Assembly (NCBI RefSeq): GCF_004053875.1
Contig: NZ_SBIP01000003.1
Coordinates: 496,001-560,000, forward strand
Direction of reading: 5' to 3'
DNA from: Neorhizobium lilium
Lineage (GTDB): Bacteria; Pseudomonadota; Alphaproteobacteria; Rhizobiales; Rhizobiaceae
Length of the DNA stretch: 64,000 bases
In this document: positions 27,447-36,176 of the stretch, in pieces
Layout of the letters: every line of letters starts with the position of its first letter
Numbering within the stretch: position 1 is the stretch's first letter
Made by a program: the position numbers and the translations under genes
The notes under the pieces: generated by a model
Databases searched by the model: none
What the model saw: only the letters and a program-made list of their open reading frames with translations
Told to the model about the DNA's origin: nothing

Positions 27447-28000
27447 ACGATGCGGCCCCAGCCAGGCGCATTCATATCATCCAGGGTGAGTACAAGGTCG
27501 TCAACGATCCCGACGTCGTACTGTCTACGATCCTTGGCTCGTGCGTGGCTGCGTGTCTTCGCGATCCTGTCGCCGGCGTCGGCGGCATGAACCACTTCCT
27601 GCTTCCAGGCAGTGCTGAGGCAATGGCGGCCGGGGGGGATGCCACCCGCTACGGCGTCCACCTCATGGAGCTTCTGATCAACGGGCTGCTGAAACAGGGC
27701 GCGCGTCGCGACAGGCTGGAGGCGAAAGTCTTCGGTGGTGCGAAAACCATCGCAAGCTTTTCCAATGTCGGCGAACAGAATGCTGCCTTTGCCATGCAGT
27801 TCCTGCGGGACGAAGGCATTTCCGTCGTGGGTTCCTCCACTGGCGGCGATCATGGCCGCAAGCTTGAATTCTGGCCTGTCAGTGGCAGGGCGCGCCAGTA
27901 TCCGCTCACCGGTGCCGAGACCCAGAGAACAGTCGCGCTTGAAACGCGTCCGGCCCGCATGCCGCCCAAGCCAGTCGATAACAATATCGAATTCTTTTGA
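27443..28000 (+). CDS. cheD: Chemoreceptor glutamine deamidase CheD
   Basis: A 185-residue CheD. The catalytic Cys34 is in [15 protein letters not shown] and His51 in [10 protein letters not shown], as in the family. It deamidates receptor glutamines and in some species helps adaptation. The start overlaps the cheY2 stop (ATGA). Confidence 0.95.
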   Translation: MNDAAPARRIHIIQGEYKVVNDPDVVLSTILGSCVAACLRDPVAGVGGMNHFLLPGSAEAMAAGGDATRYGVHLMELLINGLLKQGARRDRLEAKVFGGAKTIASFSNVGEQNAAFAMQFLRDEGISVVGSSTGGDHGRKLEFWPVSGRARQYPLTGAETQRTVALETRPARMPPKPVDNNIEFF

Positions 28001-28031
28001 TCCAAGATTTTCGCAGGAAGCAGGGAAAGCC

Positions 28032-28421
28032 ATGAACGACATCGTCACGCTATCGAGCGCTTCCCTGGAAGAGTCGCTCCCGGATGTTCTGATGCGTCTG
28101 GTCTCGGAGCTGCATGACGTGGCCTATCTGATCGAACGAATCGAGCCGCAGCTTCTGGAGCTTTGCGGCGATGAGATGCTGATGTCCAACGACAGCATGA
28201 AGGTGTTGCAGGGCATTGACCTGGCTGTTCAAAAGACCCGCGGCCTGGCGGAGTTCATCGATACGATCACCTCCACCATTCCGGAAACCTGGACGGTCGA
28301 TGTCTCGACTGCGATAAGCCTCGTCAAGCTTGCCGACATGCAGAAAGCGCTTGCCACCGGGCTGCGTCACGGCCACTCCCAGCCGCTGAGCAAGGCAGCC
28401 GGAGACTTTGACTTTTTTTAG
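28032..28421 (+). CDS. cheT: CheT, CheZ-like chemotaxis protein
   Basis: A 129-residue helical protein at the cheT position, between cheD and fliF. A D63-x-x-x-Q67 motif (DLAVQ) is visible, the same spacing as the catalytic DxxxQ of CheZ phosphatases, and the C-terminus ends in an acidic-aromatic GDFDFF tail reminiscent of CheZ's CheY-binding tail. In S. meliloti CheT is reported to act in signal termination and adaptation. ATG 28032 lies 31 bases after cheD; the frame is open further upstream within cheD. Confidence 0.85.
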   Translation: MNDIVTLSSASLEESLPDVLMRLVSELHDVAYLIERIEPQLLELCGDEMLMSNDSMKVLQGIDLAVQKTRGLAEFIDTITSTIPETWTVDVSTAISLVKLADMQKALATGLRHGHSQPLSKAAGDFDFF

Positions 28422-28543
28422 AGTGTGTGAAGTCTTAGAATTCTTAAAAAATAATCTGTTCTCCGAAACGCTCGCACAAGCTTCGGCTCATACAAGTCAG
28501 GTCGGGCATAGGCTCGATATCCTTACTTGGCTGTGGGAACAGA

Positions 28544-30217
28544 ATGAATCTGTTAGCGCAATTTTCGACTATTCGTAAAAGCCTGGCCAATTTAGGCCAG
28601 ACGCGATTGATCGCTCTGGCTGCCGTCGGTGTCGTGTCTATCGCGATCGTCCTTGCCGCGGCCCTCTATGTGAACAAGCCGGCGTATGAAACCCTTTATG
28701 TCGGGTTGGAAAACTCCGACCTCAACCAGGTGAGCATCGCTCTGGCAGAGGCCAATATCCCCTTTCAGGTCGGCACGGATGGCAAAAGCGTCCAGGTTCC
28801 CGTCGGCACGACCGGTAAGGCAAGGCTTCTGCTCGCCGACAAGGGCCTGCCCAACAGCGCCAATGCCGGCTACGAACTCTTCGACAATGTCGGATCGCTC
28901 GGCCTGACCTCCTTCATGCAGGAGGTCACACGGGTTCGCGCGCTTGAAGGCGAAATCGGCCGCACCATACAACAGATCAACGGCGTCTCGGCCGCACGCG
29001 TCCATATCGTCATGCCGGATGTCGGCAATTTCCGCAGGGGTGAACAGAAGCCCACGGCCTCTGTGATGATCCGGGCGAACTCGACAGCGGGCCGCAAGGC
29101 CGCATCGTCCATTCGTCACCTCGTTGGCTCAGCTGTTCCGGGCCTCGATGTCGATGATGTAACCATCCTCGATTCGACCGGGCAATTGCTCGCCTCCGGC
29201 GACGACGGCACCAACAACCAGGCTACGCGTTCGCTCGGCGTGGTCCAGTCGGTCCAGCAGGAGATCGAGAGCAATATCGACAAGGCTCTCGCGCCGTTCC
29301 TGGGCATGGATAACTTCCGCTCCAGCGTCACGGCTGCCCTCAACACCGACAGCCAGCAGATTCAGGAAACCACCTTCGATCCGAACTCTCGGGTGGAGCG
29401 CTCGGTGCGCACGACGAAGGAAGCTTCGAAGTCGCAGCAGAGCCAGAACGACAATGCCGCCACCGTAGAGCAGAACGTGCCTCAGGCAGCGCCCCAGGCC
29501 GGCGGTGCGGACAGCCCGAAGTCTTCCGACCAGTCCGATAAGAAGGAAGAGCAGACCAACTACGAAATCAACCAGAAGACCACGGCCACCACCCGCAACG
29601 GCTATCAGATCGAGAAGGTTTCGATCGCTGTCGTGGTCAACAAGGGCCGCATTGCCAAGATGGTCGGCGAGCCTGCCGATCAGGCCAAGATCGATGCCTA
29701 TCTGACCGAGATGCAGAAGATCGTGGCATCGGCCGCCGGAACCAATCAGGCGCGCGGCGACGTGGTCACCCTGACGGCAATGGACTTTGTCGAAAGCCAG
29801 CTGCTGGACGAGGCAGCCTCCGGCCCCGGCATGATGGACGTGCTCAATCGCAATATCGGCGGGATCATCAACTCGCTCGCCTTCGTCGCAGTCGCCTTCC
29901 TGGTGGTCTGGCTTGGCCTTCGTCCCCTGGTCCGCACCGTCGGCGGCACCGTTGTGGCTGGAGAAACGGCAACCGAAGGCGCTGGTCTGGAGCTGCCCGA
30001 CTTCTCGCCCGGCGGCGCAAGCCCGGCGCTCATGGACGGCTTCGGCTCCGACTTCGGCTTCGACAGCTCCGACGATCTCCTAGGCGGTGGCGACGAGGGC
30101 GGCTTCAATCGCAGGGTCAAGGAAGGACCGGAAAAGCGCCTCGCCCGAATGGTGGAAATCTCGGAAGAGCGCGCCGCCAAGATCCTCCGCAAATGGGCCG
30201 TCGATCAGGCAGCCTGA
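28544..30217 (+). CDS. fliF: Flagellar MS-ring protein FliF
   Basis: A 557-residue MS-ring subunit, the base on which the basal body and export gate assemble. An N-terminal transmembrane helix (LIALAAVGVVSIAIVLAAALYV), the YLGLE/NSDLNQ-type ring-building domains, a charged linker at about 285-345, a second transmembrane helix near 440-465 (LAFVAVAFLVVWLGL), and a C-terminal FliG-binding tail (EKRLARMVEISEERAAKILRKW). A 122-base gap separates it from cheT. Confidence 0.96.
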   Translation: MNLLAQFSTIRKSLANLGQTRLIALAAVGVVSIAIVLAAALYVNKPAYETLYVGLENSDLNQVSIALAEANIPFQVGTDGKSVQVPVGTTGKARLLLADKGLPNSANAGYELFDNVGSLGLTSFMQEVTRVRALEGEIGRTIQQINGVSAARVHIVMPDVGNFRRGEQKPTASVMIRANSTAGRKAASSIRHLVGSAVPGLDVDDVTILDSTGQLLASGDDGTNNQATRSLGVVQSVQQEIESNIDKALAPFLGMDNFRSSVTAALNTDSQQIQETTFDPNSRVERSVRTTKEASKSQQSQNDNAATVEQNVPQAAPQAGGADSPKSSDQSDKKEEQTNYEINQKTTATTRNGYQIEKVSIAVVVNKGRIAKMVGEPADQAKIDAYLTEMQKIVASAAGTNQARGDVVTLTAMDFVESQLLDEAASGPGMMDVLNRNIGGIINSLAFVAVAFLVVWLGLRPLVRTVGGTVVAGETATEGAGLELPDFSPGGASPALMDGFGSDFGFDSSDDLLGGGDEGGFNRRVKEGPEKRLARMVEISEERAAKILRKWAVDQAA

Positions 30218-30243
30218 GCCGGCATCACGAAAATATGATCTTG

Positions 30244-30270
30244 AAGGCCGGGCATGTTTCCGGCCTTTTT
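30244..30270 (+). terminator. Rho-independent terminator after fliF
   Basis: An 8-bp perfect stem AAGGCCGG / CCGGCCTT with an 8-base loop runs into TTTTT, 26 bases after the fliF stop. It should end the che-fliF transcript before visN. Confidence 0.75.
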
Positions 30271-30613
30271 CATTCGGTTAACCGGCGCAATCGAACCCTG
30301 ACAGGCATTTGGGCCGAATCAGTGCTGAAATGCCTCAATTGAGGAAATTCTGTGTTGAGACGATAGCTTTTCCTCGCACTGTTTCTAAAATGACTTTGAT
30401 TCGTACGGTGTTCCAGAGCTTCATGATGTGAGGTTGGATCGAGTGTCGCTAGCGCGGTGGCCGTGTCGTATGACAGCCGTGGCGCGGTAGAACTGGCTGG
30501 GATCACGGACGTCCTCGAAGCACGCCGATGCGCAGTAAGTCTGCGCCTCGGTCAGGAGCAAATAGCGGATGGAGTTGCCAGGGTCGGACATGAATTCAGG
30601 AGGGCGTTCCTAT
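30271..30613. promoter_or_regulatory. visNR upstream region
   Basis: About 340 bases between the fliF terminator and visN without a convincing gene. Composition is less GC-rich than the neighbours (for example TGCCTCAATTGAGGAAATTC near 30330, containing the inverted repeat CCTCAATTGAGG). It should contain the visNR promoter; the perfect palindrome CCTCAATTGAGG at 30332-30343 is a candidate regulator site. Confidence 0.45.
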
Positions 30614-31306
30614 ATGGAGCCTGCTGGGGTGAAAATCATGTCGAGGGAGCAATTGGTGCGGCGGCTTGCGGTGGCAAGCAGTTCCAACAATGTTCAGGCC
30701 ATGATGCGATTGCTGGCTGAATATGTCGGCGCTTCGCATTTTCTGCTTGCCCGCTACGACCTCATCCAGGAGCAGGGCCTGGATTTCATCGTCACGTCGA
30801 ACTGGCCCTTCGATCTCGTCCGCAGGCTCACCTCGGAATTGGCAAGCGCCTATGCACGCTCCACGGAGCTTGAAAAATGCCTGTCATTGCTGACACCGAG
30901 CTTTTCGATCCTGCCTGACGATATCGCTCCGCCGGATGAAATCAGCCGCCAGTATTGTTCCCTGACCTTCTGCGTCGGCCGCACGCGCTTCTCTCTCATG
31001 CTGCTCTTCCGGGAAGGGATCATCCTGTCGCAAGAGCGTTTGCGGGAGGTGGGGCTCTTCTCCGCTTATGGCGCCAGCTTTGCGGAAGGCCGGGACGCCA
31101 AGGCTGAACGAGACTTCGAGCTTACCGAGCGGGAATTGGAATGCCTTTTCTGGATTGCCGAAGGCAAGACGAGCGACGAGATCGCCGTCATCCTCGGCAT
31201 TTCTCGCAATACCATCAACAACTATATCACGAGCGTGATGCGCAAGACCGCGACCAAGACGCGATCGGAAGCGATTGCCTATGCAGTTCGCAACAACCTT
31301 GTGTGA
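30614..31306 (+). CDS. visN: Flagellar master regulator VisN (LuxR family)
   Basis: A LuxR-type regulator of about 230 residues: an N-terminal ligand-binding-like domain and a C-terminal helix-turn-helix (LTERELECLFWIAEGKTSDEIAVILGISRNTINNYI). In S. meliloti VisN and VisR form a heterodimer at the top of the motility hierarchy, activating rem. I chose ATG 30614 because a perfect AGGAGG lies ten bases upstream; starts at 30569, 30590 and 30638 are also in frame. visR follows 20 bases later. Confidence 0.87.
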   Translation: MEPAGVKIMSREQLVRRLAVASSSNNVQAMMRLLAEYVGASHFLLARYDLIQEQGLDFIVTSNWPFDLVRRLTSELASAYARSTELEKCLSLLTPSFSILPDDIAPPDEISRQYCSLTFCVGRTRFSLMLLFREGIILSQERLREVGLFSAYGASFAEGRDAKAERDFELTERELECLFWIAEGKTSDEIAVILGISRNTINNYITSVMRKTATKTRSEAIAYAVRNNLV

Positions 31307-31326
31307 CAAGAAGCTAAGGGGACATA

Positions 31327-32073
31327 ATGGGCTATACGCGAAGCGGCATGTCGGATGGACCGGGCAACATGCAGCATCTTCGCCTCCAGCGCGCTGCTAG
31401 CCGATCGGATGTGTTTCCCAAGCTCGTCGCCATGCAGAGGAACCTGAAGGCACGCCATTTTGCCGTCTTCCGGATTGCCGGTGCCGGTCTGCCCAACAAG
31501 CGCAAGCTTGTCTGCGAACTCGATAACTGGGGGCCGGGCGGCGCCGAACATCAGACGGAGCTCATGACCGGCTACGGGGAAATCTTCCTCGACCATATCG
31601 AGGTATCGATCCTGCCTTTGATCTGGAACGGATCGGAAAACGCGAGCTTTGCCGAGGCAGGGGAATTCTCTCCCTTGATCCGCCGGCTCGAGTCCAAGAC
31701 CATGGCCTTTTCCGGTATCGCGTTTCCCGTACGGCTCGGTGCGGTGGGAAATGGCTACGTCACCTTCCTGGCGACGTCCATCGACCTTGGCAGTGATCTC
31801 ATCATCGATCAGCATGTCCGAAGCTGTCAGGTCATGATGGACCTGCTGGCTCTCGACGAACGGAGAAGCGTGCCGGCCGAGACCCTGAGCGAGCGCGAGA
31901 TCGCCTGCCTCCAGCTTGCTGGCGACGGTCGCATCAGCGAAGAAATTGCCGAAAATCTCGGCCTCTCCGTCCATACCGTCAACGCTTATCTCGGCTCGGC
32001 CACGATCAAGCTCGACTCGGTCAACCGCATCCAGGCAATCGCCAAGGCGATCCGCCTTGGCTACATCCATTAG
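31327..32073 (+). CDS. visR: Flagellar master regulator VisR (LuxR family)
   Basis: A 248-residue LuxR-type protein paired with VisN. The N-terminal domain is autoinducer-binding-like; the C-terminal DNA-binding region is LSEREIACLQLAGDGRISEEIAENLGLSVHTVNAYLGSA. ATG 31327 follows AAGGGGACATA. It converges with the DUF1217 gene (15 bases between stops). Confidence 0.9.
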   Translation: MGYTRSGMSDGPGNMQHLRLQRAASRSDVFPKLVAMQRNLKARHFAVFRIAGAGLPNKRKLVCELDNWGPGGAEHQTELMTGYGEIFLDHIEVSILPLIWNGSENASFAEAGEFSPLIRRLESKTMAFSGIAFPVRLGAVGNGYVTFLATSIDLGSDLIIDQHVRSCQVMMDLLALDERRSVPAETLSEREIACLQLAGDGRISEEIAENLGLSVHTVNAYLGSATIKLDSVNRIQAIAKAIRLGYIH

Positions 32074-32088
32074 AGTTGAAATGGCAGA

Positions 32089-34284
32089 TCACCTGGCGGA
32101 AAGCTGGGCGACGGCGAGCATGGTGTCTGCGCTGATCCTGGTCGTGCTCGTGCTTTGCAGGATGCTGAGCGAGGCAGAGCCCGTCTTCCTGTTCGCCTCG
32201 TCATAAAGCGCTGTGAAGCGCTTGAGCAGCTTGTCCACGTAATCGGGCTCCTGCAGCTTGTCGAAGTCGATATATTTCTTGATCATCGCCGCCTGCTGGT
32301 CCGTATCCATGTTGGAAATATAGTCGGACAGGCTGAACGTGGTCTTGAAGAACTGGAAGAGTGCCGTGTCGCTCAAAATGCTGTAGGCGCTAGTGATGCT
32401 GGGGGCTTCCCGCTTGAAATAGAGCGCCAGGCGCACGCCCTGGTTCGCATCGCCCTGCTGCTCTTCCAGCGTCTGCTGGGCATAGCCGTTGACGGTCGCC
32501 AGCACATCGCCGCGCTGCTGCACCGTTCCAACCGGTTCGGAGGAGAGATTGCCCTTCGCGTCGAAATTGAAGGAGGCGACTATCTCTGCATAGACGGAGT
32601 TTTGCTGCGTGTTGACGAAGCTGCCAGGATCCTTCAGGTCGGACGCGAACATCTTCTTGAGATCTTCACTCTTGACCGATTTGGGATCGATACCCTTCGC
32701 CTCGAGCACGAACGACACGAGCCGCTTGTCCGCAAGGAACTGCTTGGCGGTGGTGATCGTCTCCATCTGGGTCCGGAAATATTCGATTTCCGTATCAGCT
32801 TTCGAGGAGGCAGTCTTCTTGTCGGCACCCGTCAGGAGCTTCGTCTTCTGGCTCTTGTAGCCGCTGGCGTAATCGTCCGTGACGCCTTCCGATTGCGCCA
32901 GAAGCGGTGCTTCGACCTTGCCCTTGTCATCGAAATTGAAGGCCTTGTTCAGGCTGAGGTAGCGCGCGTCCTTGAGCTGGTTGACGTAGCTTCTCGGGTC
33001 GTCTGCGTCGCTGGACAGGACCTGACGCAGCTTCGTCATGGTAGTTTCGTCGGGATCGATCCCGTAGGCTCGCAAGGCGACGTCCCAGACCTCCGTCACG
33101 TCGTCGTTCGACTTGTCGTCATCCTTGGTATTGGACTTGAGGAAATCATCCAGGTCCGTAACGCTGCTGATGCGGGTCTGATAGTTCGCTACGGCCTTGT
33201 CGACGGCGCCCTGCTGGTCCACCTGGAAGTTCTTGGCATAGGCTTTGTCGGTGGCCGAGATCTGGTCGGCTGTCTGCGCGTTCGTGTCAGTGGCAAGCGT
33301 GCCGTCGCTCTGGAAGTTGAACATCGCCTTGATGTCCTTATAGCCCAGGATCTCCGCGGCGTTATCATTGATCAGGAAGGACTTGATGGTCGAAGAGAAC
33401 TGGACCTTTACGTTGAACGCCGTACCCAGATACTTGACCATGCGGCTGTCGTTTACGAGATCGTCGACATTGGTGATCGATGCGATCTTCGTGTCCCAAT
33501 AGGTCTTGTTGGCATCCGCCAGAATATCCGAAGGATAGGTCGATTTGTTGTAGATGTAATCGAGCTGCAGCGACTGCTTCTGGGCATCCGTCTGCGCTTT
33601 GCTTCCATCCACCGTGCCGTCGGCCTTAAAGTTGAAGGCCTTGGCGAGCGCGATAAATTTGGGATTGCCTGTCTGGTTGGCAAAGCTGGCCGGATTGTCC
33701 GTATCGCTGGTCAGGACCTGCTTCAGATAGCTGCTCGAGGTGTAGGTGGTGTCGAGCCCGAAAGCGTCGAGCACATAGGTCTTCAATCGGCTGTTGGAGA
33801 CCAGCTGATCGACGCTGGTAACGCTTCCGATAGCGTTATTGTAGTAGGCCACCTCGGACTTGATGTTGTCTTCTTCTTTGCTGAAGGAGTCCTTGTATGC
33901 CTGGACGACGTCATTTTCTTGGACGGAGGTTTGAGCCGTCTTCGTGCCGCTGCCGAAGTTGAAGGCGGCTGCGAATTCGGCATACCGCTTGTCCGACAGC
34001 CTGTTCGCGAAGCTGGAGGAATCGGTGAGGTCGCTGTCCAGGACCTTGCGCATATAGGCTTTGGCATAGGTCATCTCGCCAAGGCCGTGGGCCTTCATGG
34101 CATAGGAGTAGAGCCGGTAATCGCCGAGGAAATCCTCGACCGACTTCACCTTGCCGATGTTTTCCTCGTAGTATTTGGTGTCGTTGGCGACCGTGCCCTG
34201 GCTGGCGACGCGCTCCAGCGATGCCTTCATGTCGCGATTGACGATGAGGTAGCTGGTATAGGTCGATAGCGTCGTCGAGGTCAT
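32089..34284 (-). CDS. Five-unit DUF1217 protein, flagellar cluster
   Basis: A 731-residue protein of five tandem DUF1217-like units. Each unit holds a K/R-L-x-x-Y/F-x-L-x-A-x-G-hydrophobic block, an L-x-S-D-x-x-D/N-P/S-x-S-F block and ends in FNF followed by a Gly-containing turn (FNF at about 108 and 217, then three more). There is no signal peptide and no Cys motif. DUF1217 proteins are typical of rhizobial flagellar loci, and family members are suspected to be exported or structural; their role is unproven. It lies downstream of flhB and the 151-residue gene on the same strand. Confidence 0.78.
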   Translation of the reverse strand: MTSTTLSTYTSYLIVNRDMKASLERVASQGTVANDTKYYEENIGKVKSVEDFLGDYRLYSYAMKAHGLGEMTYAKAYMRKVLDSDLTDSSSFANRLSDKRYAEFAAAFNFGSGTKTAQTSVQENDVVQAYKDSFSKEEDNIKSEVAYYNNAIGSVTSVDQLVSNSRLKTYVLDAFGLDTTYTSSSYLKQVLTSDTDNPASFANQTGNPKFIALAKAFNFKADGTVDGSKAQTDAQKQSLQLDYIYNKSTYPSDILADANKTYWDTKIASITNVDDLVNDSRMVKYLGTAFNVKVQFSSTIKSFLINDNAAEILGYKDIKAMFNFQSDGTLATDTNAQTADQISATDKAYAKNFQVDQQGAVDKAVANYQTRISSVTDLDDFLKSNTKDDDKSNDDVTEVWDVALRAYGIDPDETTMTKLRQVLSSDADDPRSYVNQLKDARYLSLNKAFNFDDKGKVEAPLLAQSEGVTDDYASGYKSQKTKLLTGADKKTASSKADTEIEYFRTQMETITTAKQFLADKRLVSFVLEAKGIDPKSVKSEDLKKMFASDLKDPGSFVNTQQNSVYAEIVASFNFDAKGNLSSEPVGTVQQRGDVLATVNGYAQQTLEEQQGDANQGVRLALYFKREAPSITSAYSILSDTALFQFFKTTFSLSDYISNMDTDQQAAMIKKYIDFDKLQEPDYVDKLLKRFTALYDEANRKTGSASLSILQSTSTTRISADTMLAVAQLSAR

Positions 34285-34414
34285 GGTCTATGGTCCTTCG
34301 GGATCAGGCCTAACATCGCCGCTTTCGCCGCCGCATAGGATGCGCCGGAATTTTCAGATCCTACCAGACGGCAGTTAAGGGAATCTTTACGCCTCGCTCG
34401 GCGTGCGTCTGGCA

Positions 34415-34870
34415 TCAGTTTGCAGTCGCAGCGATACGGCTCATGCCGGAGCTCGACGGCACGAAGGTCGCCTCGCGCAGACTCTTTTCAAGAAAATCGG
34501 TGTTCTCGTCGGGACTGGCCGAGGGCGTCATGAAAGTGATGTAGTTGATTTCGATTCGGGCCTTCTCGGCCTCAAGGGTAAGCTGCGCGTGGATCGTCAC
34601 GCCGCGCGGCTTGATTTCCAGGTCGAGCGTCACCGACGGATAGGTATTCCAGTCGAGGCTGTAATCGCCCCCGATCCCGAACTTGACCGTTCCGGGATGG
34701 AAATACAGTTCGGCCGCCGACGATACCAGGTCGGAGATATTTCCGTGGTATTCGAGCCGCAACAGCGAAATCAGATCCGCCGGATCGATCAGACGCAGTT
34801 CCGAGGCGAGCGGTCCGATGGCCTGTGCGAGGATTGATTCGCGTCTGGCAGAGTAAGAGCATTTTTTCAT
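34415..34870 (-). CDS. Conserved hypothetical protein next to flhB
   Basis: A 151-residue protein of unknown function starting five bases after the flhB stop. It has an N-terminal helical part (ILAQAIGPLASELRLIDPADLISLL) and a beta-rich middle with alternating hydrophobics (TVKFGIGGDYSLDWNTYPSVTLDLEIKPRGVTIHAQL reads as successive strands). S. meliloti also carries a hypothetical gene between visR and flhB, so this is probably its counterpart. No signal peptide. A cytoplasmic flagellar accessory role is inferred from position only. Confidence 0.65.
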   Translation of the reverse strand: MKKCSYSARRESILAQAIGPLASELRLIDPADLISLLRLEYHGNISDLVSSAAELYFHPGTVKFGIGGDYSLDWNTYPSVTLDLEIKPRGVTIHAQLTLEAEKARIEINYITFMTPSASPDENTDFLEKSLREATFVPSSSGMSRIAATAN

Positions 34871-34875
34871 TAGAG

Positions 34876-35958
34876 TCAGCGCATCCGTTTGTTCTGGCGG
34901 CGTGCTGCATAGATTCTATGAATCAGCTCAGCGACCGCTTTGTAGAAAACCGATGGGATGACGCTATCCACTGAGACTTGCGCAAACATGGAACGAGCAA
35001 GCGGCGGGTCCTCAAAAATGGGAATGCCGTTTTCTTGCGCGATCTCGCGTATCCTCAGCGCAACGAGATCCTGGCCCTTGGCAACGACGATCGGCGCCTC
35101 CGATTCGGATGCGACATAGCGCAGTGCGATCGCATAGTGGGTCGGGTTGGTGATCACCAATGTAGCGCGGGGAACGCTGCTGATCATGCGGCGGCGGGCG
35201 CGGTCGCGGGCGATGGAGCGCTGGCGGGCCTTGACCACCGGATCCCCCTGCGACTGCTTCATCTCGTCCTTGACCTCTTGCTTGGTCATTTTGAGGTTCG
35301 AGAACCACTGATGGCGAGTCCAGAAAATGTCTGCCGCCGCGACCAGGAAAGCGCAGGAAAGTACGACGATCACCATCTTCTTGATGATTCGCATCAGGAT
35401 GGGAAAGATCGTCTGGGGATCGGAAAAGAGCGAATCGAGCAGTTTGAAATACTCGCTGCGCAGGGTGAGATACATGAGTATCCCGGCGGCCACGACCTTG
35501 ATGAGAGACTTGCCGAACTGCACGAGCCCATTGAGGGAGAACAGGCGCTTGAAGCCGCTTGCCGGCGAGATCCGGTTCCACTGCGGTCTGATTCGCTCGA
35601 GGACGAAGGACGGCATGTGCTGCCCGACCGAGCCGATCATGCCGAAGGACATGAAGAGCACAGCGGCCGGCAACATGAAGTATGCAGATTGAAGCAGGAG
35701 GTAACCGCAGACGGAAACGAGATCCGAGCTGGTCTCGATTCGCCATTGTTCGGGATGTTCCAGTAGGTTCTTCAGTACCTCCGCCAGATGAGCGGAGTTC
35801 TTGGGCATAAAGAAGACCAGGTACATGTAGAAGGCCAGAGTCGACATGAAGATCGCGACTTCCGGAGAAATGGCGACATTGCCCTTGGTAACGGCATCCT
35901 GGAGCTTTTTACCAGTAGGGTCTTCTGTTTTGCTATCCTTATCCTGATCGTCGGACAA
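34876..35958 (-). CDS. flhB: Flagellar export gate protein FlhB
   Basis: A 360-residue export-gate component controlling substrate specificity of the flagellar type III system. Four transmembrane helices occupy residues about 30-215; the cytoplasmic domain has the autocleavage motif NPTH at 271-274. In most rhizobia fliG lies immediately upstream; here the 16-kb repeat/glycosyltransferase cassette separates them and flhB has a 218-base leader, so it probably has its own promoter or is reached by read-through. Confidence 0.95.
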   Translation of the reverse strand: MSDDQDKDSKTEDPTGKKLQDAVTKGNVAISPEVAIFMSTLAFYMYLVFFMPKNSAHLAEVLKNLLEHPEQWRIETSSDLVSVCGYLLLQSAYFMLPAAVLFMSFGMIGSVGQHMPSFVLERIRPQWNRISPASGFKRLFSLNGLVQFGKSLIKVVAAGILMYLTLRSEYFKLLDSLFSDPQTIFPILMRIIKKMVIVVLSCAFLVAAADIFWTRHQWFSNLKMTKQEVKDEMKQSQGDPVVKARQRSIARDRARRRMISSVPRATLVITNPTHYAIALRYVASESEAPIVVAKGQDLVALRIREIAQENGIPIFEDPPLARSMFAQVSVDSVIPSVFYKAVAELIHRIYAARRQNKRMR

Positions 35959-36135
35959 GAGCCAACTCCTGCTATGCCTGGCTGGGCGGGAGACTGAGTC
36001 TAGCAGAGCTTAAGAGGGATAACAGCTGCGCTACGCGCACGGACACAAGCTATTCCGGTTTTCTCACAGATGCTTCAGCCAAAAGCCGCAGCCCCCGCTT
36101 TCGCTGAACCGGAGGCATATCCTTCCAAGCGCTAT

Positions 36136-36167
36136 TGCCGCGTCCCCACACGGGGCAGGCCGCGGCA
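36136..36167 (-). other. Inverted repeat downstream of the giant repeat gene
   Basis: TGCCGCG / CGCGGCA arms enclose a second CCCC / GGGG pairing, just after the stop of the 2142-residue gene. It lacks a T-run, so it may be a processing or rho-linked hairpin rather than an intrinsic terminator. Confidence 0.35.
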
Positions 36168-36176
36168 GTGGGTCGG

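Noticed and set aside
32155-34269. 704-codon plus-strand frame opposite the DUF1217 gene
   Set aside because: It mirrors the DUF1217 gene; the minus frame has recognisable repeated domain motifs and fits the flagellar gene order.
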